34,191 bases of DNA. Source: Dissophora ornata (taxonomy: Eukaryota; Mortierellomycota; Mortierellomycetes; Mortierellales; Mortierellaceae). The translations under genes and the position numbers were made by a program. Shown piece after piece: positions 1 to 11,039 of the stretch (positions are counted from its first letter, which is position 1; each line of letters opens with the position of its first letter). The notes beneath the pieces were generated by a model, which saw only the letters and a program-made list of their open reading frames with translations, was not told where the DNA came from and searched no databases. The DNA lies in assembly GCA_025201705.1 (NCBI GenBank), contig MU616888.1:1-34191 (forward strand), written 5' to 3'.

Positions 1-1079
1 TCCAATCTCTTGCATGTTGCACTCTCCTTTCAGTACACACCAGCATGGTTACAGGCGCAAGAGTTATTCAATACAATCCATGTGGGTCACCCACAAACGG
101 CAGGGGAATATTAAAAGATACGACTGTAGGGGAGCTCTTGACTCGATCATTAAATTCTCCACCTACTCTCCGCGCAACATCGGTAGACCTAAAAGACTGC
201 TCGACTGTCCTTTTTCAAAAAAAAAAATCCGTTTTCAAAACGAGCCCACGGCAAATTACAGTACACGAGCGAGGGTGCGAGGCGACAAGAAGGAGTGATT
301 CAGCGATGGGTTGAATTTGTCTTTTGTTTCTCTGTCCCACCTTTCCGCTTCCCCGCTACAAACCACCACTTAATCCCCCAAGACCTGCCGTCTGTTCTTC
401 TCGAATATCTTTATATCTTCGCATTGTATCTGGCGCCTGTCCTCAGGACCTGACTAAGCACAGAGCTGTAGCGTTGGACAGAATGAAAATAGCACGTGGA
501 ATTCGAGATCGATGTTGGACCTTAGTATTGCGAATGGGTTGGGTCAACTAGCACCGTTGCTGGAGTTGGAGGTGTTTTGACTTTTGTGAGATGAATCACA
601 GGCTGGGGATGGATGAGTTCAAGTTTATGTATTAAGAGCTTTCTGACGAATGAGCGACCAGGGATTGGGAAGAAGCACAGCCTGGGAAGAGGACGATACG
701 CGACGAGGACAGAGAGTCGTGAAATCTATCTAATAACGTAAAACGATAATAAAGCTTCAATGCAAGTGCGAAAGATTGAGTCGAGAATCGTCGTAGCTTT
801 CTTGGGCAAGAGATAAAGACACGCAAGAATGAGCTCTAGACGAGGAGGACGAAAACGATGTAGAGAGCGAATGTTTAAAAGCCTAGCGAGTATATCAAGG
901 GCTTGGCTATGGGACGCCTTTGCGCCACTCGCGTGGTCAAGCCACTCTCTATGAGACTGCCAAGAGACAGTTGTGTCCCCCATTTCTCGTCCTCACCCAC
1001 CTCACTGATGACTTTTCCGTTCCCACGATCACCCTTACCCTCTCACTCCCACTCCTCTTTCACAGAAACACCAGCCATA
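1..1079. other. Intergenic region, no supported gene
   Basis: No reading frame here has convincing domains, codon bias or splice structure. The short open frames at 14-314 and 324-551 on the plus strand and 632-983 on the minus strand read as random or low-complexity peptides. The right part, up to the ATG at 1080, is C/T-rich and probably contains the promoter and leader of the Asn-rich gene. Confidence 0.6.
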
Positions 1080-2876
1080 ATGTTTGACAAACTCTTGACC
1101 CAAATCGTGAACGATGTAGATTCGTTTATTGGCGAGGTCTTTCGCTGCATTTTGCCAAAAGAGCTCACAGAGCCTGCTGCGCCCATCGTCAGAAACAACC
1201 ACGGTACGCCAATCAGCAACAACGTGAACATCGTCAGCGCGAACAAGAACAACGAGAGCAACCTCAACGAGAACAACGACAACGAGAGCAACGACGACGA
1301 GAACAACGACCAAGAGAGCAACGACAACGAGAACAACCTCAGCGAGAACAACCTCAACGATAACAGCCACAACAAGAACAACTTCGACGAGTACAACTTC
1401 AACGAGATCGAAGATAGTGAGAGCTGCAATAACACAAGCAACAGCAGTAACACCAACAACGACGACGGCAATGCGAACAATAAAGCCCTCACTGATATCG
1501 AAATAGACAACTTAAGCAACTGCCCGATTGTGGTTAGTTTTCTCGACGTCAACCTCCACCGAATTTACAACGGCACGTCCGTCAGCATAGCCACCAACAA
1601 AACTGTTGCACACAGCAGTGACTTTGATTTCAACAGCAACTATATCCACCATGGGGACATCGCGTACCCCTTTTTCGACAACAATCACAGCTATTGCGAG
1701 AGTCCCCCATCGCTCACACACTCTCTGACATCGAGTTTGGCTAGCTCTCCATCCACTAGTTCGCCCGCCACTCCACCTTCATTCGCCCAGATAGAGGCAG
1801 TGCCAAAAGTTCCGAAACGAGTACGTTTTGCATTAGAACTCAACAAAATCTACACCATCGAGTCTCGAAGGGATTCTTCCCCAGAACCGCCAGCATGCTC
1901 AACATCCTCGGCATTCACCGCATCCATTGCGTCCACTGCATCCACGGCATCGCCAGCGCGCACTTTGTTCTCGGCATCATCAGCGTCTGCTGCCTTCCTA
2001 GCGCCCATTGCATCATCAGCATCTTCAGAACCGTCAGAATCGTCAGCATCTTCAGCACCATCAACATCTACAGCATTCTCAGTGTCATCAGTATCTGCAG
2101 TACGTACAGCATCCGCAGTATTCCCTCCTTTCTCATCAGTGCGATTGTCTCGATCTCCTTTGCTAGATCGTTCCAGGGCTGGAAGCTCCACTCCTGTGCC
2201 CAAGAGGACACGCAGCCTGTCTCATGAAAATAATGACCCACAAGATCAAGAGAGACCCCGACGGAGGAGGAAAACTAATGATGGCGGCTCTGATAGAAGA
2301 GCCTTGAGAGACATAACAGCTGACTTTGACTATAATAGAAATATCGCCGTTGGTTCGGGCAGCGGCAGCAACAGTGTCAACAACGATAACAACAACATCA
2401 ACATTAACATCAACAGCAGGGGCATCAACAGCAGTAATATTAGGGGTAATAACAGCACTAGCAGCGGTACCATCAGCCGTAGCAGAGGAAATATAAGTGG
2501 TCGCAGCATCAGCAATAACATCAGCAGTAGCATCAGCGGCAGCACCAGCAGCGACGGCAGCCCTTCATTAGCCGGCTATGTGCGCAGGCACAGATCGCTC
2601 CTCCAAACCTTATCACCGCCACACCCTGGGTCATGGATCAGTCGCGCCGGCGAGGGACAGACCCAGCTATCACATCAGTATATCCTCCCTCTGCAGCCAA
2701 GTGATTTCAGTCGTAGGAGGACACCAGCGCCTGCAGTCACCACAGCCATCTCAGATACCCCAGCGCCTGCCCAGACTCGAGGTCAAGGACACGGGAGCAC
2801 ACGTAGACCACTCCCGTACGACGATGACGATGATGAGTTGCGCCAGCCACAGCGACAGAGAAGACGGATGGACTAG
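1080..2876 (+). CDS. Disordered Asn/Ser-rich protein with RVxF-like and D-box-like motifs
   Basis: Intronless frame of 598 aa. I chose the ATG at 1080 because the open frame upstream of it has no good ATG and reads as leader sequence. No catalytic domain is recognised. A short N-terminal helix-like segment (residues 1-25) is followed by an Asn/Glu/Asp-rich tract (about 40-145), a Ser/Ala/Thr-rich tract (about 270-345), a basic patch around 390-405, an Asn/Ser tract (about 425-485), and an acidic DDDDD run with a basic C-terminus. Two short motifs stand out. KRVRF (246-250) matches the RVxF docking motif for protein phosphatase 1. RRALRDIT (406-413) matches the RxxL-type destruction box of APC/C substrates. 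The basic PKRTR and RPRRRRK patches suggest nuclear entry. A cell-cycle or phosphatase-regulator role is inference only; low-complexity proteins acquire such motifs by chance. An AATAAA lies 46 bases after the stop. Confidence 0.7.
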   Translation: MFDKLLTQIVNDVDSFIGEVFRCILPKELTEPAAPIVRNNHGTPISNNVNIVSANKNNESNLNENNDNESNDDENNDQESNDNENNLSENNLNDNSHNKNNFDEYNFNEIEDSESCNNTSNSSNTNNDDGNANNKALTDIEIDNLSNCPIVVSFLDVNLHRIYNGTSVSIATNKTVAHSSDFDFNSNYIHHGDIAYPFFDNNHSYCESPPSLTHSLTSSLASSPSTSSPATPPSFAQIEAVPKVPKRVRFALELNKIYTIESRRDSSPEPPACSTSSAFTASIASTASTASPARTLFSASSASAAFLAPIASSASSEPSESSASSAPSTSTAFSVSSVSAVRTASAVFPPFSSVRLSRSPLLDRSRAGSSTPVPKRTRSLSHENNDPQDQERPRRRRKTNDGGSDRRALRDITADFDYNRNIAVGSGSGSNSVNNDNNNINININSRGINSSNIRGNNSTSSGTISRSRGNISGRSISNNISSSISGSTSSDGSPSLAGYVRRHRSLLQTLSPPHPGSWISRAGEGQTQLSHQYILPLQPSDFSRRRTPAPAVTTAISDTPAPAQTRGQGHGSTRRPLPYDDDDDELRQPQRQRRRMD

Positions 2877-2921
2877 GTTCCAGCAGCTTATAGAATATCG
2901 AACTCGTTATTTGGACTGTCC

Positions 2922-2927
2922 AATAAA
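2922..2927 (+). terminator. Putative polyadenylation signal of the Asn-rich gene
   Basis: AATAAA about 45 nt downstream of the stop at 2876, the expected place for a 3'-end processing signal. Confidence 0.45.
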
Positions 2928-4021
2928 GCTGCTCATACTGATTTACTATTGCACCAAGTGTTTTCGTAGCTTCTCTACGTGTGTTGTACGCTCCCTCCCG
3001 CATCTTGTTTTTATATGCCTTGAAGGTTTTTGTTTGCCCATCTAGAACAGTTATAGTTTACCTCATTTTTTGTCGAACTTGTGATGGGCCGACTTTGCTT
3101 ATCGCGTGTTTTCCCGCTTTTTTGAGGCTCTATCTCATAGCCGGTCAGTTCTAACCTTTTCCTCAATCAGAGCAGGAAGAAGGATCTAATCTCAGATTTC
3201 ACTTTCCCACGGACAATGTCAGAATTGAACGCGTTTCTTGGCTCCGATGGATGGTTCACACAGGCCAAGCATCGGGGCCCGAATTAACCGAACTAACGAG
3301 CAGAAAGAACAATGGGACGATTTGTTTGCTTTCTTGTTTATGCGGATGCGACATCTAGGAATTTCAATCTTCTTTGACGTCCTCAGCTGATGAGATGGAG
3401 GAGCGAATGCCTGTCTACCGTCTGTCCACGGAGGGAGAGAGGGAGAGAGGAAGAGAGAGAGAGAAAGAAAGAGAGACGGAGCAATACGACGATTGCTGTG
3501 CTACCGTTGCTGTAACATTGTGCAAGATGCAGGTGGTACAACAGCACAGCTGTACGCCTTCGTAGCGAGAGAGAATGGGTGCTGAGCATGCTTATTCCTT
3601 TCCACATCGTTGCATCCATCCAATGGCATGGCATGGCATTGAATCGCTTTCAGCTTCATCTCTATTGAATGTCATTCATTTATTTTCATTCATTCATTCA
3701 CCTTTTCTCATCCCATTGATCAATCCTTTTTTCGCCATGTCTCCGCTACTGTTAGTGCAGTATGTCTGCTCTCTATCCTCGTCCTCGTTCCTGGTCTTGA
3801 TCCGCCCTGATCTTACCACTGATTGATAACAAAGGCGATTTCAATCATAGCTGCCATAGACAATAAATCTGCCTACTCACCCTGGACCTCCTTATTCCCA
3901 TTTTCTTCTGCTCTCCTTGTTCCCAACCACCTTCCCTCAATAATTTCCAACATTCCTCCTTTTTGCTCTCTCTCTCTCTCTCCCCCTCCACTCTCTTCCT
4001 CCATCCCTCACCATCTCCACC
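2928..4021. other. Intergenic region with GA-rich microsatellite and pyrimidine-rich promoter
   Basis: No gene is supported. An impure GA-rich tract at about 3430-3480 (GAGAGAGGG and AAAGAAAGAGAG runs) and ATTC repeats near 3675-3700 are simple repeats. The last 60 bases before the ATG at 4022 are almost pure C/T, including a (TC)n run near 3969-3985. Such tracts are common just upstream of highly expressed fungal genes and probably mark the hexosaminidase core promoter or leader. Confidence 0.5.
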
Positions 4022-5899
4022 ATGAAGATATCTATCGCTGCAGCCATCGGTCTTTTGGTTGTCGCCAGTACCTCGTCCGAGGCTGTCAAGGTTAATCCCT
4101 TGCCCGCTCCCGTCAAAATCACCTGGGGCAACACCGGTCCTGTCAAGATCGACAATAACTTCCGCATCACCGGCCCAAGTAACGACATCCTATCCAAAGC
4201 CTATGCCCGCACTGCCTCTTTGATTAAGGAGGAGCGCTGGATCCCCCAAACCTGGGAGAAGCCTGCTGGATACTTTCCACCATTCCCTATGATCTCGAAG
4301 CGAGGTGATGATGAGGAGGTCATCGCTGCTGAATCGGAAACACCCAACCTCGACGGAAAGACGTCTGTCGAGACCATCCATGTCCAAGTTGCTGACTTGG
4401 ATGCTGATCTCCAGATGAACGTCGACGAATCCTACACCCTCGATATCACTGCAGCCGGTATGGGCATTATCAAGGCCGAGACGATCTGGGGTGCTCTCCA
4501 CGGCCTCAACACCCTTACTCAGCTCATCATTGATGACGGCAATGACGGCCTCCAGATTGAGCAGCCTGTCTATATTAAGGACAAACCCAAGTACACTCAT
4601 CGTGGAGTCCTTTATGACACTGGACGTAACTTTTACCCCCTTAAATCTTTAATGAGACAAATCGACGCCCTCTCCTGGGTCAAGATGAACGTCTTCCACT
4701 GGCACATTGTTGATGCTCAGTCCTGGCCCTTGGAGATAAAAAAGCATCCCCAGATGACCAAGGACGCTTACTCTCCTCGTGAGATCTACACCCAGAGGGA
4801 CATCCGAGCCTTGGTCAAGTATGGCCGTGAGCGCGGAGTCCGCGTCATTCCCGAGATCGATATGCCCGGCCACTCTGCCTCGGGCTGGCAGCAGGTCGAC
4901 AAAAAGGCTGTCACCTGCCAGGATTCGTGGTGGGATAACGATGGCTGGACCTATCACTCCGCTGTTGAGCCTAACCCAGGCCAGCTCGACATCTCCTACG
5001 ACGGTACCTACAAGCTTATCGAGGATGTTTATAACGAAGTTACCAAGCTTTTCACCGACAACGTCTTTCATGTTGGCTCGGATGAGCTCCAGACCTACTG
5101 CTTCAACTACTCGAGCTCAGCCATGAACTGGTTCAAGCAACGCCCTGGCGCGACTTACTCTGACTTTGCTCAGTACTACATTGACAAAGCTCTGCCTATC
5201 TACAAGGACAAGGCCTCGCGTCGTATCATGATGTGGGAGGACATCATTCTTTCGCCTGACATGCCCGCCAAGAATGTCCCCAAGGATATCATCATGCAGT
5301 CCTGGAATTCTGGCACCGACAACATTAAGAAACTCGCTCAGAAGGGATATGATATTGTAGTATCCTCTGCAGATTTCTTCTACCTCGACTGTGGCAACGG
5401 CGGCTGGGTTTCTAATGACCCCCGCTACAACGTCAACGAACCCCCAGTGCTGCCAAAGGCAATCCAGGATGCTTTCAACGCCAACCCCTCGGCGTACTCC
5501 CCTACTACCACTAATTACGGGGGTGATGGCGCTTCATGGTGCGCTCCTTACAAGACCTGGCAGCGCATATACAACTACGATTTCACGAAGGGCTTGACGG
5601 ACGAGGAAGCAGAGCGCGTCATCGGAGCCGAGGCTGCCATGTGGTCCGAGCAGACCGATGCCCTTGTCGTCGAAAACAAAGTCTGGCCCCGCACCGCTGC
5701 TCTTGCTGAATTGCTCTGGTCGGGCAATCGCGACGCTGAAGGTTACAAGCGTACCACTCAGCTCACGGCCCGCATTTTCGACTACCGCGAACGCATGGTC
5801 TCCCGTGGCCACTATGTCCACCCCTTGGTCCCCAAGTACTGCTTGCAGCACCCCCACCACTGCGATCTCTTCCTCAACCAGACTGCCTTGGGAAAGTGA
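4022..5899 (+). CDS. Secreted beta-N-acetylhexosaminidase, glycoside hydrolase family 20
   Basis: Intronless, 625 aa, close to the usual 550-620 aa for fungal GH20 enzymes. A hydrophobic signal peptide (about residues 1-20) is followed by the alpha/beta GH20b domain (about 20-190) and the TIM barrel. The barrel opens at HRGVLYDTGRNFYPL and continues with NVFHWHIVDAQSWP and PEIDMPGH. The catalytic Asp-Glu pair is D354-E355 in HVGSDELQ, where most homologues have GGDE. Later family signatures are MMWEDI, MQSWN, the DCGNGGW loop and GAEAAMWSEQ, with the terminal barrel residues in WPRTAALAELLW. The enzyme removes terminal GlcNAc/GalNAc from chitin oligomers and glycans and usually works with chitinases in wall remodelling or nutrition. 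The ATG at 4022 sits in a CCACCATG context. Codon use is strongly C-ending, suggesting high expression. Confidence 0.95.
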   Translation: MKISIAAAIGLLVVASTSSEAVKVNPLPAPVKITWGNTGPVKIDNNFRITGPSNDILSKAYARTASLIKEERWIPQTWEKPAGYFPPFPMISKRGDDEEVIAAESETPNLDGKTSVETIHVQVADLDADLQMNVDESYTLDITAAGMGIIKAETIWGALHGLNTLTQLIIDDGNDGLQIEQPVYIKDKPKYTHRGVLYDTGRNFYPLKSLMRQIDALSWVKMNVFHWHIVDAQSWPLEIKKHPQMTKDAYSPREIYTQRDIRALVKYGRERGVRVIPEIDMPGHSASGWQQVDKKAVTCQDSWWDNDGWTYHSAVEPNPGQLDISYDGTYKLIEDVYNEVTKLFTDNVFHVGSDELQTYCFNYSSSAMNWFKQRPGATYSDFAQYYIDKALPIYKDKASRRIMMWEDIILSPDMPAKNVPKDIIMQSWNSGTDNIKKLAQKGYDIVVSSADFFYLDCGNGGWVSNDPRYNVNEPPVLPKAIQDAFNANPSAYSPTTTNYGGDGASWCAPYKTWQRIYNYDFTKGLTDEEAERVIGAEAAMWSEQTDALVVENKVWPRTAALAELLWSGNRDAEGYKRTTQLTARIFDYRERMVSRGHYVHPLVPKYCLQHPHHCDLFLNQTALGK

Positions 5900-6143
5900 A
5901 TTACTCGCCTTCTTCCTCTCGCATTTCTCTCTCTAATATGGGGGCTGTCAGTGTCCAAAGCTATTTACATGTTACAATTAAACTACGATTCCGAAAAACG
6001 CGTTGAGCTTGGGCAGTCACGATAAACATTTCGCCTACACTTGCACACCTGCATAGTTTTTGCCACCGAATTTTTTGCCTTCGGGGATTCGCGTGTTTTC
6101 CTCATTCCAGCGAAACTTCGGAGAACCTTTTGAAACACCCATC

Positions 6144-8510
6144 ATGCTTCGAATCGGACAGCAGAGCAGCCGCAGAATCTTCACCAAGGTGGCATTCAGA
6201 CCTTCAGCCATTGCATTCTCCGCCACTTCCCGCCACATTTCGACGAGCCATGCAGCTAAAACGAACAACACAGGAACACCTTCTGCCTCCTGGTTCCTGG
6301 GGGCCGGTATTGTATTTACAGGTGTATCTCTAATGATCCAGTCACCTTATATTGGACTGAGCGACCACGCTGTGCAGAACGACTCCCCAAGCACTGGAAA
6401 CAGTGACGATAAGAGTCAAGGTCTTGGGGCAAGGTTGGCTGGCCTGGTCAGGCAGAAGCCGGCACCCATCGAGCAAAAGGACATTGTGCTCGACACAGAT
6501 TTAACAGTGACAAGCTGGAAGCAGCTGGAGCAAATTGGACTGATCAAAGTCCCGGGAGTGATGCTCTGGGGATCTAACAAGTACGTATTGTGCCTTTGAT
6601 GCCCTTTCCTACCTTGTTTCTCGGACATTCAGGACTTGAAATCTCAGATCATCCGCCCTATTGCTCTAGAACCGGGCTGATCGATCCCACCGGAAACAGT
6701 CCTGGCGTGATCCAGATCCCTCAGAGACTCGCCGCCTTGCAAGGCAAAGCACTCCGTGATCTCAAACTGGGAGATGACATTGCTGGTATGGCAAGACCCT
6801 GTGCTTTTCTCTGTTTGCTTTCGCTCACCGAGCGCAGCACTAAACCACTCTCACTTGTTTTTCTGCAGCTGCTGTGGACGAGGAAGGAAATGTGTACCAA
6901 TGGGGATCAGGATACAACAGTAGCGCACATCAGCCCGAAGTCACGCTCCGGAACCGCGATATCTCCCAGGTCACACTCTGCGACGCAAAATTGTACGGAC
7001 TCTCAAAGGACGGCACGCGTGTCTATGTGATGCCTAAGGTTCGCCCATCCAGTGGACCGGCAAAAGCAGCGGTCGAATATGAGGCACCTAAAAGTGTGTG
7101 GCGATATGTTGGATTGGGAGGCGGCAAAGCGGATGATGAGAATGATCCCATGACCCAGTTACATGTCAAGGAGGTTCTGCAGAAGGATGAGACGTAAGAC
7201 CGAATAGGCATTGTCCGAGAGAACACAGCGTGGACGCATTCATGCTAAGCATACTTTTTTGTTCTATTTGACAGGATTACATCGATTGCATCTGGAAAGG
7301 GTCACATGTTAATGGTCACTTCTCAGGGTCGCGTCTTTGGATCCGATGATGGTCTCTCTGTCTCTTTGATTGGCAAGGCAGATTTCCGAGAGAGCCGGAT
7401 TCTGGAGATTGCATGTGGAGAAGTGCACTCGTTGGCTCGCGATGACCAGGGTCGCTGCTGGGCCTGGGGTGTCAATGGATTTGGACAGTTGGCACAGGGA
7501 GCGTATTCTCATGCAAATCTCAGATTGACCCAACCGACACTTGTCAAGGATATTGCTGGAACTGCTGGTGGTTCAGAGTGTGTCAAGGTCGCTGCAGGTG
7601 GACAAACTAGTTATGTGGTGCTCAAGGAAGACAACATATTCAAGGTCAAATCTGCGGGCATGGGACAATGGGGACAGTTGGGCGATGGAACGGTAAGTAA
7701 TATGTCTTTTCGTCCCGTCCTTCATGTAATTGGCGTTGGACAACCGTTGAATACTCATTCGGGCAGCTACAATAGAACACGCACATCCAAGGTTCGCTTG
7801 TGACCATCACACCTCTATCCAACCTTGCTGAATGTAAGCGATCTAACGTGTCGAGAGTACTGAAGATTCGTTAGTTTGTTCAGTGTTGTTAACGTAACTC
7901 TTTTCGACTACGTAGACAAAGAGGTCGAGAAAAAGATGATGCCCATAGGAATCCACGACCTTGCTATTGGATACACACACGCGTTTGCAGTCCTCGATAA
8001 CGCCATCACCCAGAATGTTGCCTCGGACCAGGTTATTGTCACTCACGGCCGCGATGTGCTGTCATGGTAATGCTGAGAGATGTAATAGAAACCGGTCTGA
8101 TTTAAATTCTTTTATAAAGTCTCACACCACGTATTATTTCTCTGCCAATTAGGGGTCAGAACACGTATTATCAGCTTCTGACAGGCAAGAGGATCAACAA
8201 GACCGAGCCTGGTCATGCACTGCCCTTGGATTCCGATATCCTCCAGCCTGCCGACAAGGCTATCGCTGCGATTGCTAAGGGAGGCAGTGCTAACAAAGAT
8301 AACGAATCATCGTTGAGCGCCAGGAATCGGCTACAGCTTATGACAGCTCAGCTGAAAAAGAGCGATGGTAGTGGTAAATCTAACAAGGGCAAGAACAAAA
8401 GCAGCAGTAGTAGTAGTAATAACAAGAATGGAGATGGCACGGAGGAGATGGAGTTGAAGATCGTTGCCGGAAACGGGGTATCGGGAGTTTACTGCCATTC
8501 GCACGCGTAA
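6144..8510 (+). CDS. FMP25: Mitochondrial RCC1-repeat protein, Fmp25-like
   Basis: Seven exons join in frame to 620 aa: 6144-6580, 6670-6785, 6869-7193, 7275-7692, 7776-7833, 7916-8066 and 8153-8510. All introns are GT-AG and 81-89 nt long. The N-terminus is a basic, Ser/Arg-rich mitochondrial presequence (about residues 1-40), followed by a membrane segment around residues 50-70 (SWFLGAGIVFTGVSLMI). The rest carries RCC1-type propeller blades: VMLWGSNKTG, DEEGNVYQWGSG, GRVFGSDDG, GRCWAWGVNGFGQLAQG, GQWGQLGDGT and VLSWGQNTYYQLLTG. Yeast Fmp25 has this layout and is needed for an early step in complex III assembly; human RCC1L is a mitochondrial relative. A Ser/Lys/Asn-rich tail (about 570-600) is low-complexity. 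The upstream acceptor at 6632 was rejected because it creates a stop; 6669 restores GSNKTG. Family assignment is firm, exact orthology less so. Confidence 0.88.
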
Positions 8511-8530
8511 AAGATGTGCATACATTTGGT

Positions 8531-8536
8531 AATAAA
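8531..8536 (+). terminator. Putative polyadenylation signal of the Fmp25-like gene
   Basis: AATAAA 21 nt after the stop codon. Confidence 0.4.
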
Positions 8537-9636
8537 TAAGGAGCAGCAGAAAAAATATGAAGAAAGAGGCAAAGACTAGTGGTTGTATAGTAGATGTAAG
8601 TAAAAATTGGTAAGAGTAACCGCCGCTTCCCCTGATGTGGGATGAGGGACGTTGGCGCTACATGTGGACAGAAGAATGAACCAATCAAAATCATCCAGTT
8701 TGATGTACTGTTCAGCACAGCGTTGGAAATGAGAGGCGTCGCAAAGACGAAAAGGGGAGGGGAGGCACGACAAGGGATGTTTTCGAAACGAGATTGGGCT
8801 ATATCAGAAATAGGAGAGACATGCACTCTTCCCCCTTCCCCTCTTCTTCATCATCTTCTCCATCCTCTTCTCTTTCTCCTCGTAGATATCTATTTTTCTT
8901 TCTGTACTGCTCTTCATTCCCTTCCAGGAACTAGATCTCTAACTAAGCAAATTAGGAGTTCAGATCTGTCCTGTTTGGCAAGATGAGCGAATGAGCAACG
9001 GTTAACAAAAGTCTCCTATTACGTTTGACTCGGTTGTTGAGTGAGGGAGCCTTGGCTCGCTATCGGCAGAATCATCTACCTGAGTTCGTAGAGTAGTGCA
9101 CGAGGGACAGGACATGGTGATTGACGCACCTTGTTCTTGAAATGATGTTGCCACCGATTGTATCTACTCCTATCTCTCGCTATTTTTATGGATCCATTGA
9201 TCCTTGTCTGTGCTTATGCATTAGTCCAAGTCCATGTCCATGCTTCACGCCTGCGTCTGTGTCCCGTGTTCATCTGCAAAAAAGGGTCCTACCTTCGATT
9301 GAAATCCTGGAACAAAATATAAATCGAATTACAGGCAATTCGATGAATAGCGATGACCCATCGTGCAAGAGTAACATAGCCCCACGTCGTCTTTCTTTCG
9401 CCGACATTCTTTTCGCCATCCAACGAACACAAACGAATACACCCATTTGCATTCTCTTCCTTTGAATATTGTCAACTATCACTCCATCTTACGTTTCTAC
9501 ACTTTGTCCGTTACATTCTCTTCGTTAACGCCGCTACTTCCTGCCAAAACACAAGCGTATAATTCCTGGAAAACCCCCCAAACCCTGCCTGTGGCTGTAG
9601 ATAAAACATACGCACAAACCACACAAAGACTTCATC
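8537..9636. other. Intergenic region, no supported gene
   Basis: Frames on both strands (for example 8380-8826 minus and 9121-9465 plus) give Ser/Pro/Cys-rich peptides without domains. A C/T-rich tract lies at about 8825-8885. The final part is presumably the promoter and leader of the membrane protein starting at 9637. Confidence 0.5.
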
Positions 9637-10929
9637 ATGCACATCCCGCAGTCAAAACTCGCGTGCTCTATCCTCGGCACTGTCCTCTCCCTCATCGCCG
9701 CCCAAACCATCCGTGCAGACAACTTTAAAGCCACTACTTTGACCGCCTCAATCACCACCCCTTACAACAACGATGCTTCATTCTCAACTTCCTTTCAGGA
9801 ACGTGATCTCTTGGGCAGCTTGCTCCCCCTAAGCAGTGCTCCCGATCCACCTAAGGCTAGCAGCCTTTCCTCTCCACCCCCAACACCAGCTGCTCCAGAA
9901 CCTGTCTCCTCGCCTCTACCACCCACTTTTGCTCCAGTAACGGAGTCGCCCAAGGCACCAACATCTTCTTCAGGAGGTGGGAGTGGTACAGGGATACCGG
10001 GACTGATCGATCAGATCTTAGGTCCCGATGGCAGTAGCGATGATGGTTCTGGAGATGACAGTTCTGGTGGAAGTAATGGCAAGAACAACAAAGGAGGGGA
10101 TAAGAACGAGAATGGTGGAGGGGGTTCTAAGGATACCCCGGCTCCATCCCTAGTAGCCGATCCCTTAACGACAAGTGGAGACAACGGAGGAACTTCAGGC
10201 AGGAAGAAAACAATAGATCCAACATCATCCTCTTCGTCTCCAACTTCTTCGAATGGAGGGGGTGCCCACGGAACGAAAGGGCAACAAAGTGGGAATGGGA
10301 GCCATGGCAGTAGCGGAGGCAATATTGGCGAAGACAGCAGCTCCTCGTCGTCTTCTAATTCTAGATCTCAGCACAGCCCCTCTGCATCCACAAACGGGAG
10401 TAGCAGCAGCAATAGCACCAGCAGTGACGGTACAAGTAGCAATCCAACAAGTGTAGGCAGCGGATTATCCGGTGGTCTTATTGCCATGATCGTGATTGTG
10501 TTGTTGGGCATCGCGACAGCCGTGCTCGTCAGCTGTTACAAGATCAGACAGACGAATCAACGACGCAAGAGACGCGAGAGCTGGGATGAAGATATTCTGA
10601 AAAACCATATTAGTAGTGTTGGGTATTCATATCCTATCACTTTTACAGACGTTACGGCCGTAACAGATGCACCTAGAGCGCCTGAAGGAGGGAGAGCTGG
10701 GGATTACGCGAGGAGGGGTAGCTTTGGCAGTGCGACTGGGTATCCGGAGAATGTGAGTTTAGCGGGAGATAGTCCATATTTGTCGTATCGACCTGTGGCG
10801 AGCGTGATTCCTACGATTTCGATTATTCCAGCACCATCTTCTTCAGTGATAGTAGGAGGTGGTGGTAGTGGTAGTGGGGGAACGGAAGATCCTTGGCGGA
10901 AGAACTTGGACATGTATCACCGGGAGTAA
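9637..10929 (+). CDS. Ser/Gly-rich single-pass type I membrane protein
   Basis: Intronless, 430 aa. A signal peptide ends near IRA-DN (about residue 27). It is followed by a long extracellular-like region rich in Ser, Thr, Pro, Gly and Asn (about 50-278), with potential O- and N-glycosylation sites. One membrane segment follows at about 281-302 (LIAMIVIVLLGIATAVLVSC), and then a basic stop-transfer stretch (RQTNQRRKRRES). The cytoplasmic tail of about 125 aa has no recognised domain. The layout resembles fungal wall sensors such as Wsc and Mid2/Mtl1, but no WSC cysteine domain is present and no homology is claimed. Unlike the membrane proteins farther right, its tail has no PPxY motif. The gene runs toward the minus-strand gene at 11040-11828, with only about 110 bases between the two stops. 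Confidence 0.8.
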   Translation: MHIPQSKLACSILGTVLSLIAAQTIRADNFKATTLTASITTPYNNDASFSTSFQERDLLGSLLPLSSAPDPPKASSLSSPPPTPAAPEPVSSPLPPTFAPVTESPKAPTSSSGGGSGTGIPGLIDQILGPDGSSDDGSGDDSSGGSNGKNNKGGDKNENGGGGSKDTPAPSLVADPLTTSGDNGGTSGRKKTIDPTSSSSSPTSSNGGGAHGTKGQQSGNGSHGSSGGNIGEDSSSSSSSNSRSQHSPSASTNGSSSSNSTSSDGTSSNPTSVGSGLSGGLIAMIVIVLLGIATAVLVSCYKIRQTNQRRKRRESWDEDILKNHISSVGYSYPITFTDVTAVTDAPRAPEGGRAGDYARRGSFGSATGYPENVSLAGDSPYLSYRPVASVIPTISIIPAPSSSVIVGGGGSGSGGTEDPWRKNLDMYHRE

Positions 10930-11039
10930 ACTAAACCAATTTTTCGATCAATTCAGACGAGAAGACAGGGCAAACCGCAGCTTTGTGGCCAATTTAAGCG
11001 CACGCTGTGCGTTCTAATTAGAAGATAGACCCTTTTATT

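Noticed and set aside
1035..1552. Leu/Val-rich minus-strand frames opposite the Asn-rich gene
   Set aside because: They are the antisense reading of AAC/GAG repeats. The hydrophobic composition is a mechanical consequence of the repeat, not a membrane protein.
8380..8826. 148-residue minus-strand frame
   Set aside because: It overlaps the last exon of the Fmp25-like gene in antisense and shows Ser/Cys/Tyr runs that come from the AGC/AGT repeat on the other strand.
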